From assembly GCA_944371605.1 (NCBI GenBank), contig CALVXU010000017.1, forward strand, positions 1 to 64,000: DNA of 64,000 nt, given 5' to 3'. Origin of the DNA: an uncultured Bacilli bacterium. Lineage in GTDB: Bacteria > Bacillota_I > Bacilli_A > RFN20 > CAG-288. Of the stretch, positions 26,965 through 36,210 are shown one piece after another; within the stretch, counting starts at the first letter, position 1, and every line of letters begins with the position of its first letter. A program made the position numbers and the translations under genes. A model generated the notes under the pieces. It did no database searches. It was given only the letters and a program-made list of their open reading frames with translations, and was not told the DNA's origin.

Positions 26965-27262
26965 CCGTGACTTTGCAAAAGATCTAATACAAAAGTGTTG
27001 AAATCTTTAACTTTTGAAAAACATAATTTGCAAACATTCAGTTTTTTCTTCCTATAATGATATCTTTAATCCATCTTTCACTGGCATTATTATCTAATTC
27101 TAATCATCCGTCTTTGAAGACTTCTTTAAAGCCTGTTATATGTTTTTTAAGTATTGAACTGCTTTATATATCTCTGATTTATTAGTTAAGGTGTCTTTAA
27201 AACTATCGATATATGATTCTAGTTTCTCTAATATCGGTAGTTCTTTGACTTTTACATTACAT
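26965..27262 (-). pseudogene. IS66-family transposase remnant
   Basis: Minus-strand reading gives LPILEKLESYIDSFKDTL, then KSEIYKAVQYLKN, a frame change, TGFKEVFKDG-stop-LELDNNASERWIKDIIIGRKN-stop-MFANYVF (stops are TGA) and ISTLLY. This matches the C-terminus of IS66 (DDE_Tnp_IS66) transposases: 'Y....L..FL.DG...IDNN.AER.I.PF.IGRKNWLF'. One frameshift, two TGA and no intact ends show decay. It marks past transposition at the edge of the accessory island. Confidence 0.7.
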
Positions 27263-27318
27263 TGTTATAAATCCCACCTAATGATAATAATTTTTAATTT
27301 TAGTTGTATAATACAAAT

Positions 27319-30300
27319 ATGTCACTTTTTGTTTTTAAAAGTAGGAATTCAGAACCAAACTTCAAAGCTATTGAAGATTTTTATAAAAATATATCTAGGC
27401 TTTTAAGCTTAGACAAATATATTTCCAGGAAAGAATTTAGTCCTTATGTTGAAAAAGCACAAAAATCCTACTCGGATCTCAATGTTTTAGAATCCAATAA
27501 AATGCTCTTTACTTGGTGTAAAAAAAATAAATGTGATTATAAATCTATTTCAACTTATTTAAGAGCATATTCTAATGTGGAAAGCTTAATAGAAAAACAC
27601 AATAAAGCCTTTGTTGAAAAGCATTTAAAAACAGATAAAAATTATTTAGATAACCTTTTAAAAGATTTAGATTCAAAGATAATTTTAGATGATGATCAAA
27701 AAAGAATAGTTTTAAATGATGAAGACTATACATTAGTAATTGCTGGTGCTGGTGCAGGAAAAACTACAACATTGGCAGCAAAAGCAAAATATTTGGTTGA
27801 GAAACAAAATATTAATCCATCAAAAATATTAATTGTATCCTTCACAAAACAAGCCACAAATGAATTAAAAGAAAGGTTCCAAAAATTAAATATACCCGCA
27901 AATATATCCACCTTTCATTCTATAGGAAATACAATTATCAAACAAACCACAGGTAAGCACAGTATTAAAAGTACTGGCTTTATGTTTGAAGTATTACGTG
28001 AGTACTTAATGACTAAAATTGAAGATGAAACCTTTATCAAAAAAATTACTATCTTTTTTGCATCATACATAAATATTCCATTTGACGCACAGCGATCATT
28101 AGATTTATATAAAAGAATTTTAGAGAAGAATGATTTTGCAACACTCAAAAGTGATTTGAATAATTATACTAATCAACTAAAGAAAAGCAAAATTACTATT
28201 AATGATGAAAAAGTTAGATCTAGACAAGAATGTGAAATAGCCAATTTTTTATATATTAATGGGATTGATTATGAATATGAACCTATATATCCATATTGTT
28301 TAGCTGGTTCATCAAAACCATATACACCAGATTTTAAGATTTGGCAAAATGATAAAGTGTCTTATATAGAACATTTTGGGATAAGTGAGTCTGGAACTAA
28401 TTGGCGTTTCACTAAAGAAGAGCTGAGAACCTATAAAAAACATATTAATGATAAAGTAAAGCTTCATCGCATACATAACACTGATTTGATTTATACTTTT
28501 TCTAAATATAATGATAAAGAATCTTTAATAAGCCATCTAAAAAAAGAATTACTTAAACACAACTATAAGCTCGAGCAAAGAAATACTACAGAAATATATA
28601 AAGAAATTGCGCAGCGTGCTGAAGAAAGATACTTTACAAAACTGATTCAACTTTTATGTGATTTTATTAATCGATTTAAAACCAATGGCTATAAAGAAGA
28701 AAAGTTCTTAGATTTCATGACCTCTGCTCGTGAAAGAAAAGATGAAAGAACTTTACTATTTTTAGATATTGCAAGACAATGCTATAGATATTACGAAAAT
28801 AAATTAAATGAAGAGCATGCTATAGATTTTGAAGATATGATCAACAATGCCTCCGATATATTAGACGAAAAAATTAAAAATGGAGAAAAATTACCATACG
28901 ACTATATTTTTGTTGATGAATATCAAGATATATCATTACAAAGATTTAATTTGGCAGAAAAGCTGTCACAATGCTCGGATGCAAAAATAATTGCAGTTGG
29001 AGATGACTGGCAATCTATTTTTCGCTTTTCAGGAGCAGATATAACATTATTCACTGATTTTGAGCAAAAAATGGGATATGGTCAAATTTTAAGACTAAAC
29101 CAAACTCATAGGAATTCACAAGAATTAATCGACATTGCTGGTTCCTTTATCATGAAAAATGATTTGCAAAAGAAAAAGAACTTGGTATCACAGAAACATT
29201 TATCTGATCCAGTAATCATTATGAGTTATGATGACACTTATGACAAACAACACGATAAAAATGGTCCGTATTATAGACTCGGCGAAGCTATTGAAGAAGC
29301 TTTAGACGATATTGAATCTAAATTTGGACCTGAATCAGATGTTTTATTATTAGGTAGATATAATTTTGATGGTAAAAACCTAAATCGTCTAAATACAATG
29401 TTTTTATGCACTTCCGATAACAGAATCAAAAGTCTAGCTCACCCTAAATTAAAGATTAAATTTATGACCGCACATTCTTCTAAAGGAACTGGCGCTAATA
29501 ATGTTATTGTTATTAATGGAAAAGATGATGTTTTGGGTTTCCCATCTAAAATTGAAGATGATCCAATAATGAAATTAGTTTTAAATGAAGCAAAAGAAAT
29601 CGAATTTGCTGAAGAGAGAAGATTGTTCTATGTCGCATTAACGAGAACTAAAAATAGTGTTTACTTAATAACTCCTAAAACAAAACCATCACAATTTATC
29701 TCTGAACTTATGGAAAATCATAAAAATATAGTGTTGAATGGACCATCTTTAGAACATTTGGATTATCAAAACTTTCGTTATAAATGTCCTATTTGTGGAT
29801 ATCCGCTCCAAATTCGTCGAAAAAAATTAAAAACTCCTAAAGATTCATTAGATTTATATATTTGCTCGAATGATCCAGAAGTTTGCGGATTTGTCACTAA
29901 TGATGTTTCTGGTGGTAAAATGTCGATTCAAAAATGTCCTCAATGTGAATCTGGTTATCTCATCGTAAAAAGAATCAAAGATAAAGATGGTCATGTAACA
30001 GCTGGTAGGATGCTAGGCTGTACAAATTATAAAAATGATAAAACAGGATGTAATTATTATATTCCTTCTCAAGATTTTTCTGTGTCACAAGAAATTATGT
30101 CCCGAAACCAAAGGCTATATGAACAAAAAGGCAAGAAAATTCCTCTAGAGCAATGCGTATTAGCTGGATATCCAATTAAAGACTTATTAAAACTAATTGC
30201 TAACTTGACATCATTTGATAATTTTAAATTTACTAAACCACAATTAGTTGAATATTTAACTGGAAAAGAAAGTAAAGCTTTTTCCTTTTTTGAATTAGAT

Positions 30301-30492
30301 AAGAAAAAAGAATTTGGTTGCATAAAAGAAAAACATCAAAAATTGCTCTTTTCCATAATAAATGTTTTATTAGATTTTGGTTTTTTATTACCATTGAATG
30401 ACGAATATAGACATATATTTTTTTCAGGTATACAGATTAATGATAATTTTACTAGACAAATTTTTGAACAATTTGTTTATAAAAATACTTAA
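27319..30492 (+). CDS. UvrD/Rep-type helicase with nuclease-like insertion and zinc ribbons
   Basis: About 1057 residues from ATG 27319 (MSLFVFKSRNSEP). Helicase IV/UvrD-like superfamily 1 core: Walker A IAGAGAGKTTTLAAKA (near 143), FTKQATNELKER, FVDEYQDIS (Walker B), VGDDWQSIFRFSGAD, LRLNQTHRNSQELI, MTAHSSKGTGANNVIV, RRLFYVALTRTKN. Between motifs Ia and II (about 300-360) sits RSRQECEIANFLY, YEPIYP, YTPDFKIW and YIEHFG, the layout of a PD-(D/E)XK-type nuclease. The tail has two topoisomerase-like Zn ribbons (KCPICGYPL ... CSNDPEVCGF; KCPQCESGYL ... CTNYKNDKTGC). Likely DNA repair or phage defence. TATAAT ends six bases before ATG: probably leaderless. Confidence 0.9.
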   Translation: MSLFVFKSRNSEPNFKAIEDFYKNISRLLSLDKYISRKEFSPYVEKAQKSYSDLNVLESNKMLFTWCKKNKCDYKSISTYLRAYSNVESLIEKHNKAFVEKHLKTDKNYLDNLLKDLDSKIILDDDQKRIVLNDEDYTLVIAGAGAGKTTTLAAKAKYLVEKQNINPSKILIVSFTKQATNELKERFQKLNIPANISTFHSIGNTIIKQTTGKHSIKSTGFMFEVLREYLMTKIEDETFIKKITIFFASYINIPFDAQRSLDLYKRILEKNDFATLKSDLNNYTNQLKKSKITINDEKVRSRQECEIANFLYINGIDYEYEPIYPYCLAGSSKPYTPDFKIWQNDKVSYIEHFGISESGTNWRFTKEELRTYKKHINDKVKLHRIHNTDLIYTFSKYNDKESLISHLKKELLKHNYKLEQRNTTEIYKEIAQRAEERYFTKLIQLLCDFINRFKTNGYKEEKFLDFMTSARERKDERTLLFLDIARQCYRYYENKLNEEHAIDFEDMINNASDILDEKIKNGEKLPYDYIFVDEYQDISLQRFNLAEKLSQCSDAKIIAVGDDWQSIFRFSGADITLFTDFEQKMGYGQILRLNQTHRNSQELIDIAGSFIMKNDLQKKKNLVSQKHLSDPVIIMSYDDTYDKQHDKNGPYYRLGEAIEEALDDIESKFGPESDVLLLGRYNFDGKNLNRLNTMFLCTSDNRIKSLAHPKLKIKFMTAHSSKGTGANNVIVINGKDDVLGFPSKIEDDPIMKLVLNEAKEIEFAEERRLFYVALTRTKNSVYLITPKTKPSQFISELMENHKNIVLNGPSLEHLDYQNFRYKCPICGYPLQIRRKKLKTPKDSLDLYICSNDPEVCGFVTNDVSGGKMSIQKCPQCESGYLIVKRIKDKDGHVTAGRMLGCTNYKNDKTGCNYYIPSQDFSVSQEIMSRNQRLYEQKGKKIPLEQCVLAGYPIKDLLKLIANLTSFDNFKFTKPQLVEYLTGKESKAFSFFELDKKKEFGCIKEKHQKLLFSIINVLLDFGFLLPLNDEYRHIFFSGIQINDNFTRQIFEQFVYKNT

Positions 30493-30536
30493 ACACTTAA
30501 CTTAAATTTATGTTAATACTGCCTATATCTTTCCGT

Positions 30537-32393
30537 TCAGTCTTTTAATAACTCAAATAGTTTTTTAAAATTATCCAATGTTTCTTGACTAAAATCCTCT
30601 TTTTTGCAATGATCTTTCATTAATGAAGACAGATAAGATTTTTTATAAGTTTCTTCATTATTTTTATCTAAAACGGGGTATTTTTTTCTATCTTCATCGC
30701 TAAACAAATCTTCTATTTCTACTATTTTTCTGCCTGAAGATGATTGAATATCTGATATTAATTTAATTTTATCAAAAGCAGTATTTACACAGTTCTTTTT
30801 CATTGCTAGTCCAGCTTTATCACCATCAACAAGTATATTTCTCTTATGAAATTTAATTTTATTTAATTTATCTATAATGCTATTTTGCATTTTATCATCT
30901 ATTCCAACACCTTGAAAAGGCAAAAATGAAATGTTTTTATAATCTAAAATTTTCTTAAACAAAGTTAAATAATTGTAATCAGTTATTCCTTCAACCCAAA
31001 TTATTTCAGTATCCAAATCATATAAAACATTTTGTTTTATAGTTAATGCTTCTTTTATTGGTAATAAAGAATCTGGATCATCTACATTAACTGCAGTGAA
31101 TGAATTGTCTATTTTTGTTCTATTATTATTCATAGATACAATACGTAATTCATCATAATGATCCGGATCAATTAAAAATGGAGAATGTGTAGCGATAACA
31201 AAGGTTAAATCGTTTTTTATAGCAAATTCTTTTATAAATCTTCTTAATTCTTTTTGCCCTTCGGGATGCAAATGAGTTGCCGGCTCATCCATCACAATAA
31301 TATCACCAGCATGTAAAGAATCTGAAGCAATAAAATTGAAATAAAAATCAAAAAACCATTTGAACCCTGTAGATTGATATTCAATCATTATCGGCTCTTC
31401 ATCATCACCTCTTGCCATACTAAATGCAAGATTTGTTTCTGTTAATTCTATTCCAAATTTATATTTGTCGTTGTCAGCAAAATAAAGTTTATTAAATTCT
31501 TTATTAATGTTTACTAGTTTTTTATTTATGTTATTTTTAATCTTATTTAAAATAGCAATATTATTGAATTCTCGATATTGCTCATAAGCATTAAGAATCT
31601 CATCCGGTTCTATTCCAATAACTCTAAAAATTGATGAAAAAAACAAGCTATTTTTCAACTGACTTACATCTATCGATAAATTTTGCTTAGTTACTGGAGT
31701 TGCATTATATTTTATAATTTTCGGCAATAAAGGAAGTCCAAACTTACTAGACATAAATTTTTCTGCATTACTTTTTTCTTTATTAGAATTTCTTGAATAA
31801 TATTCATTAATAATTTTGTAATTTTTAATTTTTAGTTCTGATATAAATTTATAAAACGTACCAGACGACCTATAATAGCCTATGTTTCCGCTAGAAAGTA
31901 AATTTGAGAATTCAATAATCAACTTTTCAGAAGTAATAGTATCTTTTCTACTTATTAAATCTTTGATACCATTGACAATAGTAGACAAATTATACTCTAT
32001 AGCTATATCAGAAATTTGATTTAATTCTTCAATTAGTTCTTCTAATGAATATGTTATTATATCCTCATTTTTATTGTTGTATACAAAACTACTAGATTTT
32101 AAATTCTTTTCATATGCTAAGTGCACACCCTTTTCCTTCATTTCTAAAGTTACGGTTGGATTTAAATCTTCCGGTTTAAAACTAAGAGTAGTTTTATCTC
32201 TGTCAAAAATCTTATTATTTTCATTTAATGAGAAAAGAGCATCCAAAACATTACTTTTACCAGAATTATTAGCACCAATTAAAATAATTAAATTTCCTAT
32301 TTTACCTTTCTCCAAGGAATTATTAATGATAAATTCTTGGGGACTATCTAGCCCGATGTTTCTATACTTGCTTAATACAATAGATCTTTTCAT
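30537..32393 (-). CDS. OLD-family ATP-dependent endonuclease (AAA + TOPRIM)
   Basis: 618 residues. ABC/SMC-like ATPase: Walker A IGANNSGKSNVLDAL (near 40), Walker B-type IIVMDEPATHLHPEGQKELRRF, and FVIATHSPFLID. C-terminal TOPRIM nuclease with IIWVEGITDYNYL (Glu) and ILVDGDKAG (Asp-x-Asp). Architecture matches OLD nucleases, including the GajA subunit of Gabija anti-phage systems. The helicase gene is convergent rather than downstream in operon, so this is not a standard Gabija. ATGA overlap with the HTH gene upstream shows a two-gene operon. Ribosome site CGGAGG. Confidence 0.92.
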   Translation of the reverse strand: MKRSIVLSKYRNIGLDSPQEFIINNSLEKGKIGNLIILIGANNSGKSNVLDALFSLNENNKIFDRDKTTLSFKPEDLNPTVTLEMKEKGVHLAYEKNLKSSSFVYNNKNEDIITYSLEELIEELNQISDIAIEYNLSTIVNGIKDLISRKDTITSEKLIIEFSNLLSSGNIGYYRSSGTFYKFISELKIKNYKIINEYYSRNSNKEKSNAEKFMSSKFGLPLLPKIIKYNATPVTKQNLSIDVSQLKNSLFFSSIFRVIGIEPDEILNAYEQYREFNNIAILNKIKNNINKKLVNINKEFNKLYFADNDKYKFGIELTETNLAFSMARGDDEEPIMIEYQSTGFKWFFDFYFNFIASDSLHAGDIIVMDEPATHLHPEGQKELRRFIKEFAIKNDLTFVIATHSPFLIDPDHYDELRIVSMNNNRTKIDNSFTAVNVDDPDSLLPIKEALTIKQNVLYDLDTEIIWVEGITDYNYLTLFKKILDYKNISFLPFQGVGIDDKMQNSIIDKLNKIKFHKRNILVDGDKAGLAMKKNCVNTAFDKIKLISDIQSSSGRKIVEIEDLFSDEDRKKYPVLDKNNEETYKKSYLSSLMKDHCKKEDFSQETLDNFKKLFELLKD

Positions 32394-32863
32394 TTTAATT
32401 TACCTCCGATTATACTGTACATTTTTTCTATTTCTTTATATGGCTTTAATAATTTAAGATCTTTCTTTGATATCTTTTCCTTATCTATTATTTCACTTAT
32501 TTGAGTAGCATAATGAATAATTAAGTCATATGAATTTGATGAAACAATTTTGATGATAAATTGTCCTTTTTCACTATTAATATTTTGTCTTAAAAAATCA
32601 TTAATTAATTCAATATTTTGGTCTTCACAATTATCGTTTTTATTAGTAAAGCTTTTGAAAATAAAACTAATAACATTATGCTTATCAATTAAAGGATAAT
32701 TATTTATATAATCAAATAAATCTCTTATTTTTTGTGGAATGCCTTCCGTTTTGCCCTCATCAAAAGTACTTATATATTTATAAATAGTTGGCCTAGTTAC
32801 ATTAAAATATTCAGCTAACTCTGAAATTTTGATATCAAGTTCCTTTAATCTATCTTTAATCAT
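32390..32863 (-). CDS. HTH protein co-encoded with OLD nuclease
   Basis: 157 residues. N-terminal helix-turn-helix: LDIKISELAEYFNVTRPT then IYKYISTFD, followed by about 100 helical residues without a recognised family (FIFKSFTNKNDN, KGQFIIKIVSSNSYDLIIHY). Ribosome site CGGAG. It precedes the nuclease and overlaps it by four bases. Two TTTACA-N5-TGTAAA sites overlap its promoter, so it is probably an autoregulator controlling the nuclease; a sensor role for its C-terminal part is speculation. Confidence 0.75.
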   Translation of the reverse strand: MIKDRLKELDIKISELAEYFNVTRPTIYKYISTFDEGKTEGIPQKIRDLFDYINNYPLIDKHNVISFIFKSFTNKNDNCEDQNIELINDFLRQNINSEKGQFIIKIVSSNSYDLIIHYATQISEIIDKEKISKKDLKLLKPYKEIEKMYSIIGGKLK

Positions 32864-32892
32864 TTTATACTCCGCAAATAATAATAAACTAA

Positions 32893-32932
32893 TTTACAAA
32901 AAATGTAAAGTAAAATTTACAAAAAGTGTAAA
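32893..32932 (-). promoter_or_regulatory. Twin operator over the HTH/OLD promoter
   Basis: TTTACAAAAAATGTAAA (32893-32909) and TTTACAAAAAGTGTAAA (32916-32932), both TTTACA-N5-TGTAAA, centres 23 bases apart. On the minus strand the gene-proximal copy supplies -35 TTTACA, followed by 17 bases and TATTAT. The operator therefore covers the -35 element, as expected of repression. The HTH protein at 32390 is the obvious candidate ligand. Confidence 0.75.
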
Positions 32933-33106
32933 CTATATTTTACTTTTAATTCTATCAAACGCCGAAATAATGAATAGTTTTCTCTTTTTTGTAAATGTTC
33001 TTTACTCATATCACTTTCATCTAAAATTAATACATTTGAATATAAATCCAGCACATACATACAAAAAAATTAGCCTTGTCGAATTACCATTCAAATAATC
33101 TGCCGT

Positions 33107-34153
33107 TTATGCTTTTAAATACCTAGTACTTCTTCCTGAGCCGATCTTTTTAATACTGCCTTCTTTTATCATCATCCCCAAAACCATTTCCACTGTTGTA
33201 GGGCTGACATCAGGAAGGATTTTACAAATCTCTGCTTTCGATATAGGTGTTAAACTATTTAATACAGTAGCTTCTATACGAACTTTTTTAGACACTTTCT
33301 TTCCATTAACAACTGCAAAACGTTTATCGAGCTCCTTATAACACATATAAAGCATAGAAATGAAATTTTCTATGAATGGAAAATAACTATTTTTATTTTC
33401 TTCCCAACCTACTGAAGATTGTCGTAAAGCTTCATAATAATTGTTTTTATAATTGTTAATCTGTTCTTCAAAGGAAACATATTTTCCGACATCATAACCA
33501 TTTTTATAAAGCAGAAGTAATGAAAGGAGTCTTGACATTCGTCCATTACCATCCTGGAACGGATGAATACAAAGAAAATCTAGTATCACGCAAGGTATCA
33601 AAAGAAGCTGGTTGATATTAGCATCACTTCTCGCATCTAAATATGCTAGTTCAAGCTGCTTCATCGCTTGTGGTGTTTCAAATGCTGAGGTAGGCTTAAA
33701 ACGAATTCTTCTTTGACCATTCTTATCTACTTCTAAAATTACATTATCATCTTTCTTATATTTTCCACCGTACTCATATCCAACAATAGATAGCATCATC
33801 TTATGAAGTTTTAAAATATCACTTTCTCGAAAATCTAAATATTCATAATCATTATGAATCAGATTCAAAGCATCCCTATATCCAGCAATCTCAGATTCAT
33901 TATGATTTAAAGGCGCGCTGTTTTGATTTACAATCGCACGAATGCGGTCATCACTAGTCACAATACCTTCAATAGCATTGGAACTTTTAACTGATTGAAC
34001 CTTAGCTATCGACTCTAGTTCAGTAAAAATCTGTGCATAATCAGTCTTCCTAACTCCAGCCATCGTTTTTAAAGAAGCAATCCCAGAAGTTAGATTAATC
34101 AACCGCACTGGTAATAATCCATAATTCAAAAACGAATAATCAAATATTTTCAT
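33107..34153 (-). CDS. Fic-domain protein
   Basis: 348 residues. Canonical Fic motif HPFQDGNGR at residues 197-205 for AMP transfer to target hydroxyls; N-terminal inhibitory helix with SNAIEG (58-63), the [S/T]xxxE[G/N] motif, whose Glu blocks ATP binding, so this is a class II self-inhibited Fic. DUF4172-like N-terminus and a C-terminal winged-helix (ISKAEICKILPDVSPTTVEM) follow the usual chromosomal 'Fic family' layout. Target unknown. Ribosome site CGGAG. Upstream lies an inverted repeat around TATCTGCATATAA, probably an operator, perhaps for its own winged helix. Confidence 0.93.
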   Translation of the reverse strand: MKIFDYSFLNYGLLPVRLINLTSGIASLKTMAGVRKTDYAQIFTELESIAKVQSVKSSNAIEGIVTSDDRIRAIVNQNSAPLNHNESEIAGYRDALNLIHNDYEYLDFRESDILKLHKMMLSIVGYEYGGKYKKDDNVILEVDKNGQRRIRFKPTSAFETPQAMKQLELAYLDARSDANINQLLLIPCVILDFLCIHPFQDGNGRMSRLLSLLLLYKNGYDVGKYVSFEEQINNYKNNYYEALRQSSVGWEENKNSYFPFIENFISMLYMCYKELDKRFAVVNGKKVSKKVRIEATVLNSLTPISKAEICKILPDVSPTTVEMVLGMMIKEGSIKKIGSGRSTRYLKA

Positions 34154-34314
34154 TACACATACTCCGTTCTTATCTGCATATAATGATATAATTTTATATG
34201 CAGATAATCAATCATTTAATTATATTTTATGCATATATTTTTTAATTAATATATGCAGATCATCTAAGAAAAGTACAGCTTATTCTAAATAATAAAGTCA
34301 TTACCGATAAACAA
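34154..34314. promoter_or_regulatory. Fic promoter region with ATATGCAGAT repeats
   Basis: Inverted repeat TATCTGCATATAA (34171-34183) / TTATATGCAGATA (34194-34206), exact over 13 bases with a ten-base centre, plus a third direct copy ATATGCAGAT at 34251-34260. The pair overlaps the likely promoter of fic 20-50 bases above its ATG. Confidence 0.6.
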
Positions 34315-34479
34315 TCATTCAGGAAAATGTAATAAAAAATCACGAATATTTTTATGAATGATGCCATTTATACTCATATCAAATTCATCCATTGATAATA
34401 CATATTTTGGATAATGATCTTTAACACTATCATAAACGTTGAATTCTCTCTCATATGTTTTATATTCAAACTCATAATT
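34315..34479 (-). pseudogene. C-terminal fragment of a DUF4143 (AAA_14) ATPase
   Basis: Frame closed by TGA at 34315-34317 reads EFEYKTYEREFNVYDSVK, DHYPKYVLSMDEFDMSINGI and IHKNIRDFLLHF. This is the conserved end of DUF4143 ATPases ('I.DNYPKYVLSMD......GI.H.NIIDFLL'). There is no start; the fragment begins right at the stop codon of the 511-residue gene. Its N-terminal counterpart is at 36211-36468 on the same strand. Confidence 0.8.
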
Positions 34480-34480
34480 A

Positions 34481-36016
34481 CTAAATAACTATTCCAGGAA
34501 TATCCAATATCTTTATTTTTTCATCATATATTGTTTTTATTCTTCCAAGGCTATTTCTAATAAGATTTATTATTGGCTTATAATAATTAGTTTTTTCAAT
34601 GGTTTTATGTGTCTTAAATATAGTCATTATGGATTTCAATATAAATATCAAACACACATCCATACTAACAATCACATTCTTTTCATCACTCCACGCTCCG
34701 CGATTAGCATACCACATATAACCATTAGCGTGAGAAAGCATTTGACTTTCCACATAATCTAACAACATACTTCTATCAAATGATAAAGGTTTATTTGGAC
34801 CAGCAAACTTTGCAATGAAGTCTTTTACTATGCTAGTAAGACTTCTAGTTTTACCTTTTGCATCAACAGTATAACCACAGGTTGTCAAAAAACTTTTTTC
34901 AAATGTCTTTTGCTGAACCCCATCAGGATAGAGAGTTTTATAAAGTCCATATGCTTTATCGATTGAAAATTCTTCTCCTAAATTTCGTTTTACTTGTACC
35001 AGTTCGTGTTCCTCAAGTAACTTTAAATATTCCTCAGGCGGAAAGCATGTTATATAGAATTTATAAAACGATGAGAACATATCCAATGCAATTTTCCATT
35101 TGGATTTCACTTGCTCACATAGACCAAGTAGTCTATCGGTACACATCTCACACATCAATAGATTTATACTACTCAATGTATCTGATACATAGTTTTTATT
35201 AAAGAATCTATTAAACAAGCCACTTATATCTTTCAAAATTTTACACTCTTGGTAAACTAACTCTTCATATTTTTTCGAAATATCCGATTTATATATTAAA
35301 ACAATATAACTATTAAACGTAAGTTGCGATATCGGTAATGACTTATATTCTTCTAGTATGAGAGACAATATATTAGGTATAGTTTGCCATATATCTTCAT
35401 TCATATAAAAATCATTAACAGATGGATGAATTGCCTGACTATATAGACCATAAATCTTCGCGTATTCTTCTCCCAAATTCTCTTTAACTAATTTTCTAAA
35501 ATTTGTATACGGATCACATAAAAACGGCTTATTTGTTTTAAGAATGGCATTAATTTCTTTTTCATTGTATTTACCAGAAAGCTTTTCTCTAAAAACTTTC
35601 ACTGAATCTTCTTTGTCTTTTTCTAATTTCTTAGGAAGTAAAATTTTATCAGCAATATCGTCAAACTCTTTATAATAATTGTATTCGATAATATGTACTT
35701 GATGTCGCAATAATTCAATTTGCATATCATTTATTTTGCCACTTGCATACATGCGTTTTAATGCTAAGCCTTCGAGAAAACATCTTGCAGTAAGAAGCAT
35801 TCCAGTACTACCGAAATGTTGTACAAGAAAATCCTTTATAAAGCATTGTGCTTGCGATGTTATATAAAAATCTATAACATCAGTAAAAGATTCTGAACCA
35901 AATTGGCTTTTATCTTCTGAACGTTTCATAAGGGCGAAATTGTATGTAAATAATCGCCCCCAAAATAAATCAAGTTGTTCGAAAAACTCTTTAGCATTGA
36001 AGTCCATAAAATACAC
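34481..36016 (-). CDS. Unknown 511-residue helical protein inserted in a broken ATPase gene
   Basis: GTG start at 36016 follows AAGGAG by five bases; an ATG three codons on is an alternative. No signal peptide or membrane helix. The protein is mainly alpha-helical; GMLLTARCFLEGLALKRM and IYGLYSQAIHPSVNDFYMNE vaguely recall DUF5677-type proteins, but I do not assign a family. A central segment has several Cys (MCEMCTDRLLGLCEQ). The gene lies exactly between the two remnants of a DUF4143 ATPase, so it entered by insertion or replacement. The island setting suggests accessory or defence cargo, which is inference. Confidence 0.7.
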   Translation of the reverse strand: MYFMDFNAKEFFEQLDLFWGRLFTYNFALMKRSEDKSQFGSESFTDVIDFYITSQAQCFIKDFLVQHFGSTGMLLTARCFLEGLALKRMYASGKINDMQIELLRHQVHIIEYNYYKEFDDIADKILLPKKLEKDKEDSVKVFREKLSGKYNEKEINAILKTNKPFLCDPYTNFRKLVKENLGEEYAKIYGLYSQAIHPSVNDFYMNEDIWQTIPNILSLILEEYKSLPISQLTFNSYIVLIYKSDISKKYEELVYQECKILKDISGLFNRFFNKNYVSDTLSSINLLMCEMCTDRLLGLCEQVKSKWKIALDMFSSFYKFYITCFPPEEYLKLLEEHELVQVKRNLGEEFSIDKAYGLYKTLYPDGVQQKTFEKSFLTTCGYTVDAKGKTRSLTSIVKDFIAKFAGPNKPLSFDRSMLLDYVESQMLSHANGYMWYANRGAWSDEKNVIVSMDVCLIFILKSIMTIFKTHKTIEKTNYYKPIINLIRNSLGRIKTIYDEKIKILDIPGIVI

Positions 36017-36093
36017 AGCTACTCCTTTTTTACCTTTTGATATGTTCTTTTTAAATATGACAATACTATACTACTATGTTTATTTATATTACG

Positions 36094-36117
36094 GAATACG
36101 TATTCAGTGAATACGTA
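36094..36117. promoter_or_regulatory. 21-bp palindrome upstream of the 511-residue gene
   Basis: TACGTATTCA (36097-36106), one base, TGAATACGTA (36108-36117): perfect dyad, overlapping a second palindrome GAATACGTATTC (36094-36105). It stands about 80 bases upstream of the GTG start and may be an operator, or a junction left by the insertion. Confidence 0.5.
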
Positions 36118-36210
36118 GTATATTTTAAATTAGTAATGGTTTCAATCAGTGACTTTTAGAAAGATCATCTAGTTATATGTGTCTTTTGAGAATTATTTTT
36201 TAAGTGGATA

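Noticed and set aside
30537-32393. Standard Gabija system with the helicase at 27319
   Set aside because: The two genes are convergent and not in one operon, and the OLD gene has its own HTH partner, so the label is not supported.
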